Positions 32,163 to 39,956 of a stretch of 64,000 bases of DNA are shown here, in pieces. Source of the DNA: Tessaracoccus sp. SD287 (GTDB lineage Bacteria; Actinomycetota; Actinomycetes; Propionibacteriales; Propionibacteriaceae); assembly GCF_017355265.1 (NCBI RefSeq), contig NZ_JADIJQ010000011.1:39252-103251 (forward strand), in the 5' to 3' direction. The translations under genes were made by a program, and so were the position numbers. Within the stretch, counting starts at the first letter, position 1. Every line of letters begins with the position of its first letter. The notes under the pieces are model-generated. The model did not search any database. It saw only the letters and a list, made by a program, of their open reading frames with translations, and was not told where the DNA came from.

Positions 32163-33140
32163 ATGCCCATCACCACCGTCACCAAGGACCCCGACGCTCT
32201 GACCCTCACGGTCGTCGCCGACTTCCCCGTGCCCGCCCGCCGACTCTGGGACGCCTACAGCGACCCCCGCCAGATCGAACGCTTCTGGGGCCCGCCGGAA
32301 TGGCCGGCCACCTTCACCCGCCACGACATGGCCACCGGTGGACGCTCCCACTACTTCATGACCGGACCCGAAGGGGACCAGAGCCACGGCTACTGGCGGT
32401 TCACCGACGTCCGCCCCGGTCAGTCCTTCGAGGTCGTCGACGGATTCGCCGACGCCGACGGCACCCCCAATGACGACCTGCCCACCGTCCGGGTGGTGTT
32501 CAGCTTCGCCGACGCCGACCAGGGCTCACGGCTGGTCTCGACCAGTTACTTCGACACCGCCGACCAGCTGCAGACCTTGATCGACATGGGAATGGAAGAA
32601 GGCCTCACCGCCGCCATGGGCCAGATCGAGGACGTGCTGGCCGACCTGCGCAGCTTCGCCACCGACCTGCCCACCCAGTCGCAACTCATCGGCGACCACC
32701 AGGTGCGGATCAGTCGCGTCATCCGCGGCACGGTCGAGCAGGTCTGGGCCGCCCACCACGACGAGGAGTTGATGAAGCAGTGGTTGCTCGGCCCCGACGG
32801 CTGGACGATTCCGGTGTGCGAAGTGGCCCGCAACGTGGGCGACAGCTTCCGCCAGGAGTGGGTCGACGCCAACGGCGAGAACGGCTTCGGGTTCACCGGC
32901 GAACTGCTGGAGAGCCATCCGCCGGTGCGGGCGGTCACCACCGAACGGATGATTGGCACCGATGGGCCCACCACCACCAACGAACTCACCCTGACCCCGC
33001 TGGAGGGCGGCGGCACCCTGCTCAGCCTGCTGATCACCTATCCCGACGCGCAGACCCGCGAGATGATCCTCGGCACCGGGATGACCGACGGCATGGAAAC
33101 CAGCTACGCCCGCCTCGAGGAACACGTCCTGGCAGCCTGA
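32163..33140 (+). CDS. Double SRPBCC (AHSA1-like) domain protein
   Basis: The 325-residue protein has two tandem START/AHSA1-like domains, roughly 1-160 and 175-325. Each begins with the usual [18 protein letters not shown] or [19 protein letters not shown] pattern and ends with a helix ([35 protein letters not shown]). Such domains bind hydrophobic ligands or chaperone partners. The duplication within one chain is less common than the single form. CGAAAGG precedes the ATG. Expression should follow the ArsR gene just upstream. Confidence 0.88.
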   Translation: MPITTVTKDPDALTLTVVADFPVPARRLWDAYSDPRQIERFWGPPEWPATFTRHDMATGGRSHYFMTGPEGDQSHGYWRFTDVRPGQSFEVVDGFADADGTPNDDLPTVRVVFSFADADQGSRLVSTSYFDTADQLQTLIDMGMEEGLTAAMGQIEDVLADLRSFATDLPTQSQLIGDHQVRISRVIRGTVEQVWAAHHDEELMKQWLLGPDGWTIPVCEVARNVGDSFRQEWVDANGENGFGFTGELLESHPPVRAVTTERMIGTDGPTTTNELTLTPLEGGGTLLSLLITYPDAQTREMILGTGMTDGMETSYARLEEHVLAA

Positions 33141-33174
33141 ACCGCGACATCCACGGTGCTGCGACACTGACGCC

Positions 33175-33510
33175 ATGGACGTCATCAAGTCGGTTCCCCT
33201 GTTCCTGCTGGCCGCGGTCTTCGAGATCGGCGGCGCCTGGCTGATCTGGCAGGGCGTTCGCGAGCACAGGGGCCTGGTCTGGGTCGGCGGCGGAATCATT
33301 GCCCTGGGCGTCTATGGCTTCGTCGCCACCCTGCAGCCCGACGCCAACTTCGGGCGCATCCTGGCGGCCTACGGTGGGGTCTTCGTCGCCGGGTCGCTGC
33401 TGTGGGGCATGGTCGCTGACGGTTTCAAGCCCGATCGCTGGGACGTCACCGGCGCCCTCATCTGTCTGCTGGGCGTGGCGGTCATCATGTACGCACCCCG
33501 CCCGGCCTGA
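33175..33510 (+). CDS. YnfA family (UPF0060) membrane protein
   Basis: The 111-residue protein has four transmembrane helices and the family pattern: [59 protein letters not shown] and a final [19 protein letters not shown]0060 proteins resemble small multidrug resistance transporters and may pump drugs or cations, but function is not settled. GACACT lies six bases before the ATG and there is no Shine-Dalgarno, so it is another leaderless candidate. Its TGA directly abuts the convergent amidotransferase stop. Confidence 0.93.
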   Translation: MDVIKSVPLFLLAAVFEIGGAWLIWQGVREHRGLVWVGGGIIALGVYGFVATLQPDANFGRILAAYGGVFVAGSLLWGMVADGFKPDRWDVTGALICLLGVAVIMYAPRPA

Positions 33511-34206
33511 CTAGGCGTCGCCGTTGACGACAGCCGTGAACCCATCGGCGATGGCCTGGCAGGTCGGCGCCACGGCGGCGTCGACCTGGCGCATCCGGTC
33601 GAGCATGGTGGTGCCCTTCCGGCCCCGTGACGCCCACCACGTCTGCATCAGCTCGGGGGAGGCCTCCGGATGGAACTGGACGCCCCAGACACTGCCCAGC
33701 CGGAATGCCGCATTCTCGTACATCGTGCTGCGGGCCAGTTCGACCGCACCCGCAGGCAGCCGGGTCACCGCGTCGTAGTGCGACATGGGCACCGGCCCGC
33801 CGGCAGCCACCGCGCCACCGACCACGGGATCGGCGGCGGCGGCCGGCAGCCACTCCAGCATGACGGCGCCCTCCTCGAGGCCGCGCGCGTCGGCCACGGT
33901 GACCTCGCCACCCAGGGCCTCGACCACCAGTTGGTGGCCCAGGCAGATGCCCAGCACGGGGATGTCGATGTCATGCAGGTCGGCGACCAGGTCCTTGACC
34001 TGGCCAATCCACTTCTGCTCGGCGTGGGCGTTGGTGCGTCCGCCGAGAACCACCAGGCCGTCACCGATGGCGTCCAGGTTGGGGACGTCCTTGGTGGTGA
34101 CGTCGATGACCGACAGGCGCACCCCGCGCGGCAACCAGTCCTCGAAGCGGTCCAGGGGAGCGTGGGAGTCGGGCTGCAGCACGGTGATCCGAGGTTTCTT
34201 GGCCAT
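33511..34206 (-). CDS. Class I glutamine amidotransferase-like protein
   Basis: The 231-residue protein has the GATase class I triad. The nucleophile is the cysteine in VLGICLGHQLVVEALGG (about 90-106), and the histidine-glutamate pair is in VWGVQFHPEASPE (about 173-185). No synthase domain is attached, so it resembles stand-alone GMP-synthase-like or gamma-glutamyl hydrolases (for instance PuuD-like or YfeJ-type). The ammonia acceptor is unknown. The ATG lies six bases after a TAGTCT -10 on the minus strand, paired with a divergent promoter for the VOC protein. Confidence 0.85.
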   Translation of the reverse strand: MAKKPRITVLQPDSHAPLDRFEDWLPRGVRLSVIDVTTKDVPNLDAIGDGLVVLGGRTNAHAEQKWIGQVKDLVADLHDIDIPVLGICLGHQLVVEALGGEVTVADARGLEEGAVMLEWLPAAAADPVVGGAVAAGGPVPMSHYDAVTRLPAGAVELARSTMYENAAFRLGSVWGVQFHPEASPELMQTWWASRGRKGTTMLDRMRQVDAAVAPTCQAIADGFTAVVNGDA

Positions 34207-34212
34207 GCCGCG

Positions 34213-34237
34213 AGACTAGTGGACCTCGGGCTAGTCT
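34213..34237. promoter_or_regulatory. Back-to-back leaderless promoters
   Basis: Two copies of TAGTCT point in opposite directions: minus strand 34218-34213 and plus strand 34232-34237. Each is exactly six bases before an ATG (34206 minus; 34244 plus). The two divergent genes are thus separated by only 37 bases holding both promoters. Confidence 0.65.
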
Positions 34238-34243
34238 CGGCCC

Positions 34244-34636
34244 ATGACCGGACTCGTCCCGTACCTCTTCTTCCCCGGCAACGCCGCCGAAGCCCTGACG
34301 TTCTACCAGCAGGCGTTCGACGGTGAACTGGTCCTGCACCGCTACGCCGACTTCGGTCGTACCGACGGTCCCGGCGATGCCGTGGCCCACGGCATCCTGT
34401 CCGGAAAGGTCGCGTTGTTCGGTGCCGACGCGGGGCCCGACGAGGACGGGGTGCACCTGGTGGGCGTCGACTTCTCGCTGCTGGGGGCCGCCGAACCGCA
34501 GGTGCTGAGGCAGTGGTTCGCGCGTCTGGCCGATGGGGGCAGGGTGGTCGCGGATCTGGAGCAACGGCCGTGGGGTGCCCACGACGGCACGGTGGTGGAT
34601 CGCTTCGGCATCCGATGGTTGATCGGTTGGGAATAG
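34244..34636 (+). CDS. VOC family protein (PhnB/glyoxalase-like)
   Basis: The 130-residue protein has the vicinal-oxygen-chelate fold of the PhnB-like subgroup. It shows LVPYLFFPGNAAEALTFYQQ (2-21), VAHGILSGKVALFGAD and VHLVGVDFSLLGAAEPQVLR, then a PWGAHDGTVVDRFGIRWLIG ending. Its ligand and enzymatic activity, if any, are unknown. It is leaderless, with its -10 six bases upstream. Confidence 0.87.
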   Translation: MTGLVPYLFFPGNAAEALTFYQQAFDGELVLHRYADFGRTDGPGDAVAHGILSGKVALFGADAGPDEDGVHLVGVDFSLLGAAEPQVLRQWFARLADGGRVVADLEQRPWGAHDGTVVDRFGIRWLIGWE

Positions 34637-34662
34637 CAGCCCCTGCGCGCAGCTCCACCGCC

Positions 34663-34668
34663 TAGTGT
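34663..34668 (+). promoter_or_regulatory. -10 hexamer of the serine hydrolase gene
   Basis: TAGTGT is followed by CAGAGG and the ATG at 34675. The six-base gap fits leaderless initiation, although AGAGG could also act as a weak ribosome-binding site. Confidence 0.5.
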
Positions 34669-34674
34669 CAGAGG

Positions 34675-36063
34675 ATGTCGACCACCGCCTTCTTTGAGCA
34701 GTTGACCCTCGACGTGGCCGGGCGGGCGCGCGCCCAGCGGCAACCCTCGCTCTCGGTGGCGGCGGCGCTCGACGGGGACGTGATCTGGACGAGCGCGCTC
34801 GGCGACGCCGACCCCCTCGCCGCCGAGCCGACGACCCCGACGGCCACCACCTGCTACCGCATCGGCTCACTCACCACACCGCAGGTGGCCGTCGCCGTGA
34901 TGGTCCTGGCCGAGGGCGGGCAGGTCGACCTGGGCGCCCCCATCAGGAACTACCTGCCCGACGCCCCGGCCGGGTCGGCCACGGTGGCGCAGTTCCTGTC
35001 GCACACCTCTGGTCTGGTCGCGGAGATCGACCGACCCTGGTGGGCGCGCGCCGGCGGCTGCAGCTGGGACGAACTCGTTGCCATGAACCTGCGCCAGGTG
35101 GCGGCACCGGGACTGGCGCACCACTACTCGAATGTCGGCTACGCCGTGCTCGGACGACTGCTCGAGGTGGTCACGGGCAAGCCCTGGGACGCACTGCTGG
35201 CCGAGGTGCTGTGGACGCCGCTGGGCATGTCCCAAACGGCCCGCAGTCCGGGCCCCGATCACGCCACCGGGGTGGCGGTGCACCCGCTGCGCCCGCAGGT
35301 CCACGCGGAACCGGTGCCGCCGTACCTGGCCATGGGGCCGGCCGCTGAACTCTGGTCGACGCCCACCGATCTGGCCCGCCTCGGCTCGTTCCTGGCCGGC
35401 GTCGGGCAGGGCAGGGGAGTACTGCGCCCCGAGTCCCTGGCCCTGATGCGCCACCCGGCCGCACTGGCGACGGCGCAGGGCGGGGGCTGGACCTCGGCCC
35501 ACGGTCTGGGGCTGATGGTGCGCAACACCGGCGGTGCGGTGCAGGTCTTCCACGCCGGCTCGGTGCCCGGCTTCACTGCTCACCTGGTGCTGGACCCGGC
35601 CAGTGGCACCAGCGTCGCCGTGTGCGGCAACTCCACCTCCTGGAACGGCGGCGCCTTCGACTGGCTCCAGGCCCTGTCGGCGACGGTTCGGCCGCACCGG
35701 GCAGCGTCGGAAACCGCGGACGGCAGTGGTGGGCCCATGCTGCCCCCCACCACGCGGCCGCTGGCCGGACTCTGGTACCGCGGCCCCCAACCCATCCTGG
35801 TCAAGGTGCACCAGGACGTCATCCTGGTGCACCCCACCGAGTTTCCTGACCAGGCCTCGCGGGTGCGTGCCGATGCCGGGGGCCGACTGGTCGGGGTCAG
35901 TGAGGACGCGGCCTTCGGCGAGGAACTCACTGTCGACCCGGACCACCCCGAGGACCCGCGCTGGTTCACCCTGGCCGGGCTGCACCATGCGCGGGCGCCC
36001 TACGACCCCGACAGTGAGGTGCCCGGCGGCGTGGACGAGCAGGGGTGGCGTCCGCTGCGCTGA
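34675..36063 (+). CDS. Class C beta-lactamase-like serine hydrolase lacking the SxxK lysine
   Basis: The 462-residue protein has the penicillin-binding/class C fold but an altered catalytic centre. The position of SxxK reads IGSLTTPQ, so serine 65 is present but the lysine is threonine 68. The second motif YSN (151-153, HHYSNVGYAVLG) and the third motif HAG (293-295, FHAGSVPGF) are intact. The C-terminal 110 residues form a separate beta-rich domain. No signal peptide is seen, so it is probably cytoplasmic. It may be a non-acylating binding protein or use another base. A strong terminator follows. Confidence 0.83.
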   Translation: MSTTAFFEQLTLDVAGRARAQRQPSLSVAAALDGDVIWTSALGDADPLAAEPTTPTATTCYRIGSLTTPQVAVAVMVLAEGGQVDLGAPIRNYLPDAPAGSATVAQFLSHTSGLVAEIDRPWWARAGGCSWDELVAMNLRQVAAPGLAHHYSNVGYAVLGRLLEVVTGKPWDALLAEVLWTPLGMSQTARSPGPDHATGVAVHPLRPQVHAEPVPPYLAMGPAAELWSTPTDLARLGSFLAGVGQGRGVLRPESLALMRHPAALATAQGGGWTSAHGLGLMVRNTGGAVQVFHAGSVPGFTAHLVLDPASGTSVAVCGNSTSWNGGAFDWLQALSATVRPHRAASETADGSGGPMLPPTTRPLAGLWYRGPQPILVKVHQDVILVHPTEFPDQASRVRADAGGRLVGVSEDAAFGEELTVDPDHPEDPRWFTLAGLHHARAPYDPDSEVPGGVDEQGWRPLR

Positions 36064-36080
36064 GCAGCCCCGGGCATGGC

Positions 36081-36117
36081 AGAAGGCCCGCCGAGCAGGA
36101 TGCTCGACGGGCCTTCT
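36081..36117. terminator. Bidirectional terminator
   Basis: AGAAGGCCCG pairs with CGGGCCTTCT and CGAGCA with TGCTCG around a GGA loop, interrupted only by one mismatched base pair (C/A). It sits between the convergent serine hydrolase and membrane protein genes. The A- and T-containing ends support factor-independent termination in both directions. Confidence 0.85.
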
Positions 36118-36146
36118 GTGAGGGTTTGGTGTGGGCTGGGCCCAAC

Positions 36147-37232
36147 TCAGAACCCGCCGGCGAACCCGAAGATCGAGGCAGCAATCCACGCGAGGGTGGT
36201 GTTCAGCCAGATCGACGAGGCCGGGGGGTCGATGTGGGTCGTGCCACGGGCGTACCACACACGCTGGAAGATCTCGGCCAGCAGTGCGCCGATCCAGCCG
36301 AAGACCGCACCGACGAGCATGGCGCCAATGGCGGCGTACCACAGGTCGTTGGTCATCGACTCGATCTCGAGGTAGTAGGCGAAGCCCTTCTCGCCCTCAC
36401 CCGCCAGGATGGGGAAGAACAGGGTGGCGGCCAGACCGGCGACGATGGTCACGTGGTGCTGAACCGGCATGTCCCAGCCGATGATCAGGAACAGGATGAT
36501 GATGGCCGAGATGCCGAAGACGAACGAGGAAGCCGAACCGGCCATCATCGGGAAGTTGATGGCGAGCATCAGGGAGACGCCGGCAGCAGCCAGACCGAAG
36601 AAGATGCCGATGGCGCTGAACTGCTTGGGGGTCTCCTGGTAGGGCAGCCACTTGTACTCGTCGGTGGTGTCCCACTTGCCCATGAAGCCGCCCTGAGCCT
36701 TCTTGTCCTTGCGGAAGCGCTCCGGGTTGAACAGCGAGGCGGTGCCAGCAGCAGAGTTGCCAAACGCCAGACGGGCGATGATGGCCGAGATCAGAACGGT
36801 GAGTGCGACGGAGTCGGTGTGGGCGCCGAGCCACGGAACCTTCGAGAGGCCGATCTGGAGCAGGTAGCCGAGGACGCCGAAGGCGGAGCCGACCAGGAGG
36901 ACCGACGGGCGGCCGAGCTTGGCCAGGGGAGAGGTCGCGTCCTTGCCGGAGGGGATGTACCCCTTGTGGGCGGCGTAGGCAGCTGCTGCGGCGCCGGCGG
37001 CGAAGGTGACGTGCGGCCCCATGAACGGGCCGAAGGCAATGTAGTTGAAGGCGATGCTGGGGTCGATGCCCAAGGTGGATCCGACGGGCGTGACGGCGAT
37101 GCCCCACGCGAACAACACGCAGAAGCCGGTCAGTGCGAAGGCGAAGTTACCACCGATCGCCGCGCCGAAGAATCCGCCTGCGGCCGCGGCGATCAGGCCC
37201 AGCAGGAAGATGCCAAGAGAAGCTGTGAACAT
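36147..37232 (-). CDS. Polytopic membrane protein of unknown function
   Basis: This 361-residue protein has about nine or ten hydrophobic helices rich in glycine and alanine, starting FTASLGIFLLGLIAAAAGGF. A soluble loop of about 60 residues (RFRKDKKAQGGFMGKWDTTD) splits it into two parts. Aromatic and polar residues inside helices (FNYIAFGPFMGPHVTFAAGA; GWDMPVQHHVTIVAGLAA) suggest a channel or transporter. I recognise no family for certain. The ATG at 37232 is preferred; one at 37244 adds four residues. It is monocistronic with a long upstream region. Confidence 0.7.
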   Translation of the reverse strand: MFTASLGIFLLGLIAAAAGGFFGAAIGGNFAFALTGFCVLFAWGIAVTPVGSTLGIDPSIAFNYIAFGPFMGPHVTFAAGAAAAAYAAHKGYIPSGKDATSPLAKLGRPSVLLVGSAFGVLGYLLQIGLSKVPWLGAHTDSVALTVLISAIIARLAFGNSAAGTASLFNPERFRKDKKAQGGFMGKWDTTDEYKWLPYQETPKQFSAIGIFFGLAAAGVSLMLAINFPMMAGSASSFVFGISAIIILFLIIGWDMPVQHHVTIVAGLAATLFFPILAGEGEKGFAYYLEIESMTNDLWYAAIGAMLVGAVFGWIGALLAEIFQRVWYARGTTHIDPPASSIWLNTTLAWIAASIFGFAGGF

Positions 37233-37244
37233 CCTTGTTCCCAT

Positions 37245-37593
37245 TCAAGACGGAGCGCCCAGAGGGCGCCGAACGTGAAATCAGATCCACAAGCTTTTGC
37301 CAGACCTGACCGAGGGGGATGCCCCTCACCGGGAAAACTAACACGCCCCACGGTGGATTGCCCAGAGGGGCTGGGTAATTCGGTGGCTGTGTCGCCCCTA
37401 GTGGGACAGGGTTTGCACACTTGTCTAGTCAAGACCGGTCAAGTGAGCACATGCGTGCGTGCCGGTGTGGGAACTTCTTTTCGGCCGGTCCGTGTGCCGC
37501 GTGGGCCAACCGGGGCCGAAGTGTCTTGATGTCCTCAGAGTTTGCCCTACTCATTTCGGGTTCGCAGCAGACACGCGCAATAGGCTGGACGTC
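37245..37593. other. Long divergent intergenic region
   Basis: No gene is seen in these 349 bases. It holds several short hairpins: GCGCCC/GGGCGC at 37255-37269, GAGGGG/CCCCTC at 37312-37327 and CCCAG/CTGGG at 37361-37375. There is also a direct repeat GTCAAG at 37428 and 37438 around GACCGGTC. TAGGCT at 37581-37586 precedes the reductase ATG by seven bases. A structured leader for the membrane protein gene is possible, but no known riboswitch consensus was recognised. Confidence 0.5.
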
Positions 37594-38643
37594 ATGGCAG
37601 ACAATGAGCAGCAGCTGGCAACCGAGCATGGCCGCGGCGGGGTCTACTCCGCCAAGGGCAAGGAGTTCACCCGCGACACCAACTACATCACCACCCGCAT
37701 CGTCGCTACCCCCCGACCCGGTGAGGACGAGTACCCGGTGGAGGCCGGTCGCTACCGACTGGTGGCCGCTCGGGCCTGCCCGTGGGCAAACCGGGCAATC
37801 ATCGTGCGCCGACTGCTGGGCCTGGAAAAGGTGCTGTCCCTGGGGCTGCCGGGCCCCACCCATGACGCCGACTCCTGGACCTTCGACCTCGACCCCGGCG
37901 GTGTCGACCCGGTGCTGGGCATCGCCCGCCTGAAGGATGCCTACGAGAAGCGTTTCCCCGGCTACCCCCGCGGCATCACGGTGCCGGCCATCGTCGAGGA
38001 GTCCACCGGCGAGGTGGTCACCAACGACTTTGCCCAGATGACGCTTGACCTGAGCACCGAGTGGACGCAGTACCACCGCGAGGGTGCCCCCGACCTGTGG
38101 CCGGTGCACCTGCGCGACGAGATGGCGCCGATCATGAAGCGCATCTACACCGAGGTCAACAACGGTGTCTACCGGTGCGGTTTCGCCGGCAGCCAGGAGG
38201 CCTACGACGCCGCCCACGAGCGCTTGTGGACCGCCCTGGACTGGCTCGAGCAGCACCTGGCCGATCGGCGCTACCTGATGGGCGAGCAGCTCACCGAGGC
38301 CGACGTGCGGCTGTTCACCACCCTGGTGCGCTTCGACCCCGTCTACCACGGCCACTTCAAGTGCAATCGCCAGAAGCTGTCGGAAATGCCGGTGCTGTGG
38401 GCCTATGCCCGCGACCTGTTCCAGACGCCGGGCTTCGGCGACACCGTCGACTTCGACCAGATCAAGAAGCACTACTACGTCGTGCACACCGACCTGAACC
38501 CCAGCCAGATCGTGCCGGCGGGCCCCGATCTGGCGGGCTGGCTGACCCCACACGGACGCGAGGCCCTCAGCGACGACCCGTGGGGTGGTGGCACCGCCCC
38601 CGGACCCGTGCCCGCCGATGAGGTGGCACCGACTCAGCTGTGA
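37594..38643 (+). CDS. Glutathionyl-hydroquinone reductase family (Xi-class GST)
   Basis: The 349-residue protein is an ECM4/YqjG-type Xi-class glutathione transferase, which reduces glutathionyl-hydroquinones through a cysteine. The active site is RACPWANR (C62). The C-terminal helical domain has NDFAQMTLDL, IYTEVNNGVYRCGFA and the LTEADVRLFTTLVRFDPVYH block. Actinobacteria normally make mycothiol rather than glutathione, so a mycothiol adduct is the more likely substrate here; that is inference. TAGGCT lies seven bases before the ATG. The frame upstream to 37459 is rejected as non-coding. Confidence 0.92.
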   Translation: MADNEQQLATEHGRGGVYSAKGKEFTRDTNYITTRIVATPRPGEDEYPVEAGRYRLVAARACPWANRAIIVRRLLGLEKVLSLGLPGPTHDADSWTFDLDPGGVDPVLGIARLKDAYEKRFPGYPRGITVPAIVEESTGEVVTNDFAQMTLDLSTEWTQYHREGAPDLWPVHLRDEMAPIMKRIYTEVNNGVYRCGFAGSQEAYDAAHERLWTALDWLEQHLADRRYLMGEQLTEADVRLFTTLVRFDPVYHGHFKCNRQKLSEMPVLWAYARDLFQTPGFGDTVDFDQIKKHYYVVHTDLNPSQIVPAGPDLAGWLTPHGREALSDDPWGGGTAPGPVPADEVAPTQL

Positions 38644-39329
38644 ACCACCTGGGCGTCCCAGCCGTAGGCGGTGCGCACCGACAGGGTCTGGCCCGGCGTC
38701 TGCGCGAAGCCGACCCGATAGCGGCGCAGCTGGCCGGGGCCCAGTTCGCCCGGCCGGGGCGCGAGGATGTCGTGGGCCGGGTCGTAGACGCGGATCGCCT
38801 CGACACCACCAGCGGTGGCGTCATGCCCGACCAGGCCGACATCGATCGGGGTCGCGGTCGTATTGCGCAGGCTCACCTCCACCCAGACGTAGGTCATGCC
38901 GGGGATGGTCCGCACCTGGGCGCTGGGGGTGAATGGCACCGGGCGGGCGACGGTCACCGTCAGACCGCTGGGAAAGGCGAAGGGCTGGTCGAAGTCCGCG
39001 GTGCCGGTGGGCACGCCATCACTGCCAGTTCCTGTCGCCGTGGCGGTGGGCAGCCCGGTGGGGCCATCGGAGGAGGCGGGCACCGTGGGACGGGTGACCC
39101 GGGTCTGGGTGGCCGTCGGCAACCGACTGGGCGCGGAGGTGGCCGTCACGGCTGCGCTGGTGCTCGGTTCGGGGGCGGTGGTGCGTGGTTCGGGGACGGC
39201 GATCGAGGGCGTTGCCGCCGGGCTGGTGCTCACCGGCTCACCGGAGCGTCCCTCGTCCGGGGTGCACCCGGCCAGCAGCAGGACAGCGCCGAGCGCGACG
39301 CCGACGAACCTGGTCACGCCTGGGGCCAC
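38634..39329 (-). CDS. Secreted lipoprotein with Thr/Pro/Ser linker
   Basis: The 231-residue protein has a lipoprotein signal (VGVALGAVLLLAGC) and then a low-complexity stretch of about 80 residues rich in T, P, S and A. The C-terminal domain resembles DUF4352-type immunoglobulin-like folds: GMTYVWVEVSLRNTTATPID and LGPGQLRRYRVGFAQTPGQ. Function is unknown; cell-surface attachment is likely. The GTG at 39329 lies four bases after AGGAGG. Its 3' end overlaps the convergent reductase by ten bases. Confidence 0.85.
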   Translation of the reverse strand: MAPGVTRFVGVALGAVLLLAGCTPDEGRSGEPVSTSPAATPSIAVPEPRTTAPEPSTSAAVTATSAPSRLPTATQTRVTRPTVPASSDGPTGLPTATATGTGSDGVPTGTADFDQPFAFPSGLTVTVARPVPFTPSAQVRTIPGMTYVWVEVSLRNTTATPIDVGLVGHDATAGGVEAIRVYDPAHDILAPRPGELGPGQLRRYRVGFAQTPGQTLSVRTAYGWDAQVVHS

Positions 39330-39422
39330 GGGTCCTCCTGAAGGGTGCTGCCCCCAGTGTGGCACGCCCCCGGCAGCCGGACGGCTGGTCGGCAGTTGGT
39401 CGGCTCCGGTAAGAATGGGCAC

Positions 39423-39917
39423 ATGGCTACCATCACCCTCAAGGGAACACCCATCCAGACCGTCGGCGAACTGCCCCGGGTCGGGTCGCAGGCCCCCGAC
39501 TACGACCTCGCGAGCCCCGGCGACGTCCGCCTCACCCCGACCAGCCACGCCGGCAGGCGCGTCGTGCTGAACATCTTTCCCAACATCGAAACCGGTGTCT
39601 GCCAGACCAGCGTGCGCACCTTCAACCAGCTGGCCGGTTCCTTGGACAACACCGTCGTCCTGTGCGTGAGCAACGACGAACTCGAGACGCTGGCCGGGTT
39701 CTGCGCCGCCGAGGGCCTGGACAACGTCCAGGTCGCCTCCGCCAAGGGCACCAGCTTCGGCGACGACTACGGAATCACCATCCAGGACAGTGCTCTGCAG
39801 GGACGTCTGGCGCGGTCAGTGGTCGTCATTGACACCGACGGTACGGTGCTGCACACTGAGCAGCTTCCCGAGATCGCCCAGGAGCCCGACTACGACCGGG
39901 CGCTGGCTGTTCTCTGA
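39423..39917 (+). CDS. tpx: Thiol peroxidase (atypical 2-Cys peroxiredoxin)
   Basis: Tpx reduces hydrogen peroxide and lipid peroxides using thioredoxin. The 164-residue length is typical. The peroxidatic cysteine is C60 in NIETGVCQTSVRTFNQLAG and the resolving cysteine is C94 in LAGFCAAEGLDNV. The VVLNIFPNI strand and the C-terminal VVVIDTDGTVLHTEQLPEI are conserved. The start follows a TAAGAAT -10-like sequence by six bases. It stands alone between a lipoprotein and a lipase gene and is presumably part of the oxidative defence. Confidence 0.95.
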   Translation: MATITLKGTPIQTVGELPRVGSQAPDYDLASPGDVRLTPTSHAGRRVVLNIFPNIETGVCQTSVRTFNQLAGSLDNTVVLCVSNDELETLAGFCAAEGLDNVQVASAKGTSFGDDYGITIQDSALQGRLARSVVVIDTDGTVLHTEQLPEIAQEPDYDRALAVL

Positions 39918-39943
39918 GTGGATGGCACTCCCTGCCCGGACCC

Positions 39944-39949
39944 TAGACT
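39944..39949 (+). promoter_or_regulatory. -10 hexamer of the lipase gene, leaderless
   Basis: TAGACT is followed by seven bases and the ATG at 39957, with no Shine-Dalgarno. Confidence 0.5.
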
Positions 39950-39956
39950 TGCGGCC

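Noticed and set aside
37245..37593. Riboswitch in the long intergenic region
   Set aside because: Hairpins are short and no known riboswitch consensus (fluoride, SAM, TPP, cobalamin, guanidine) could be matched by eye.
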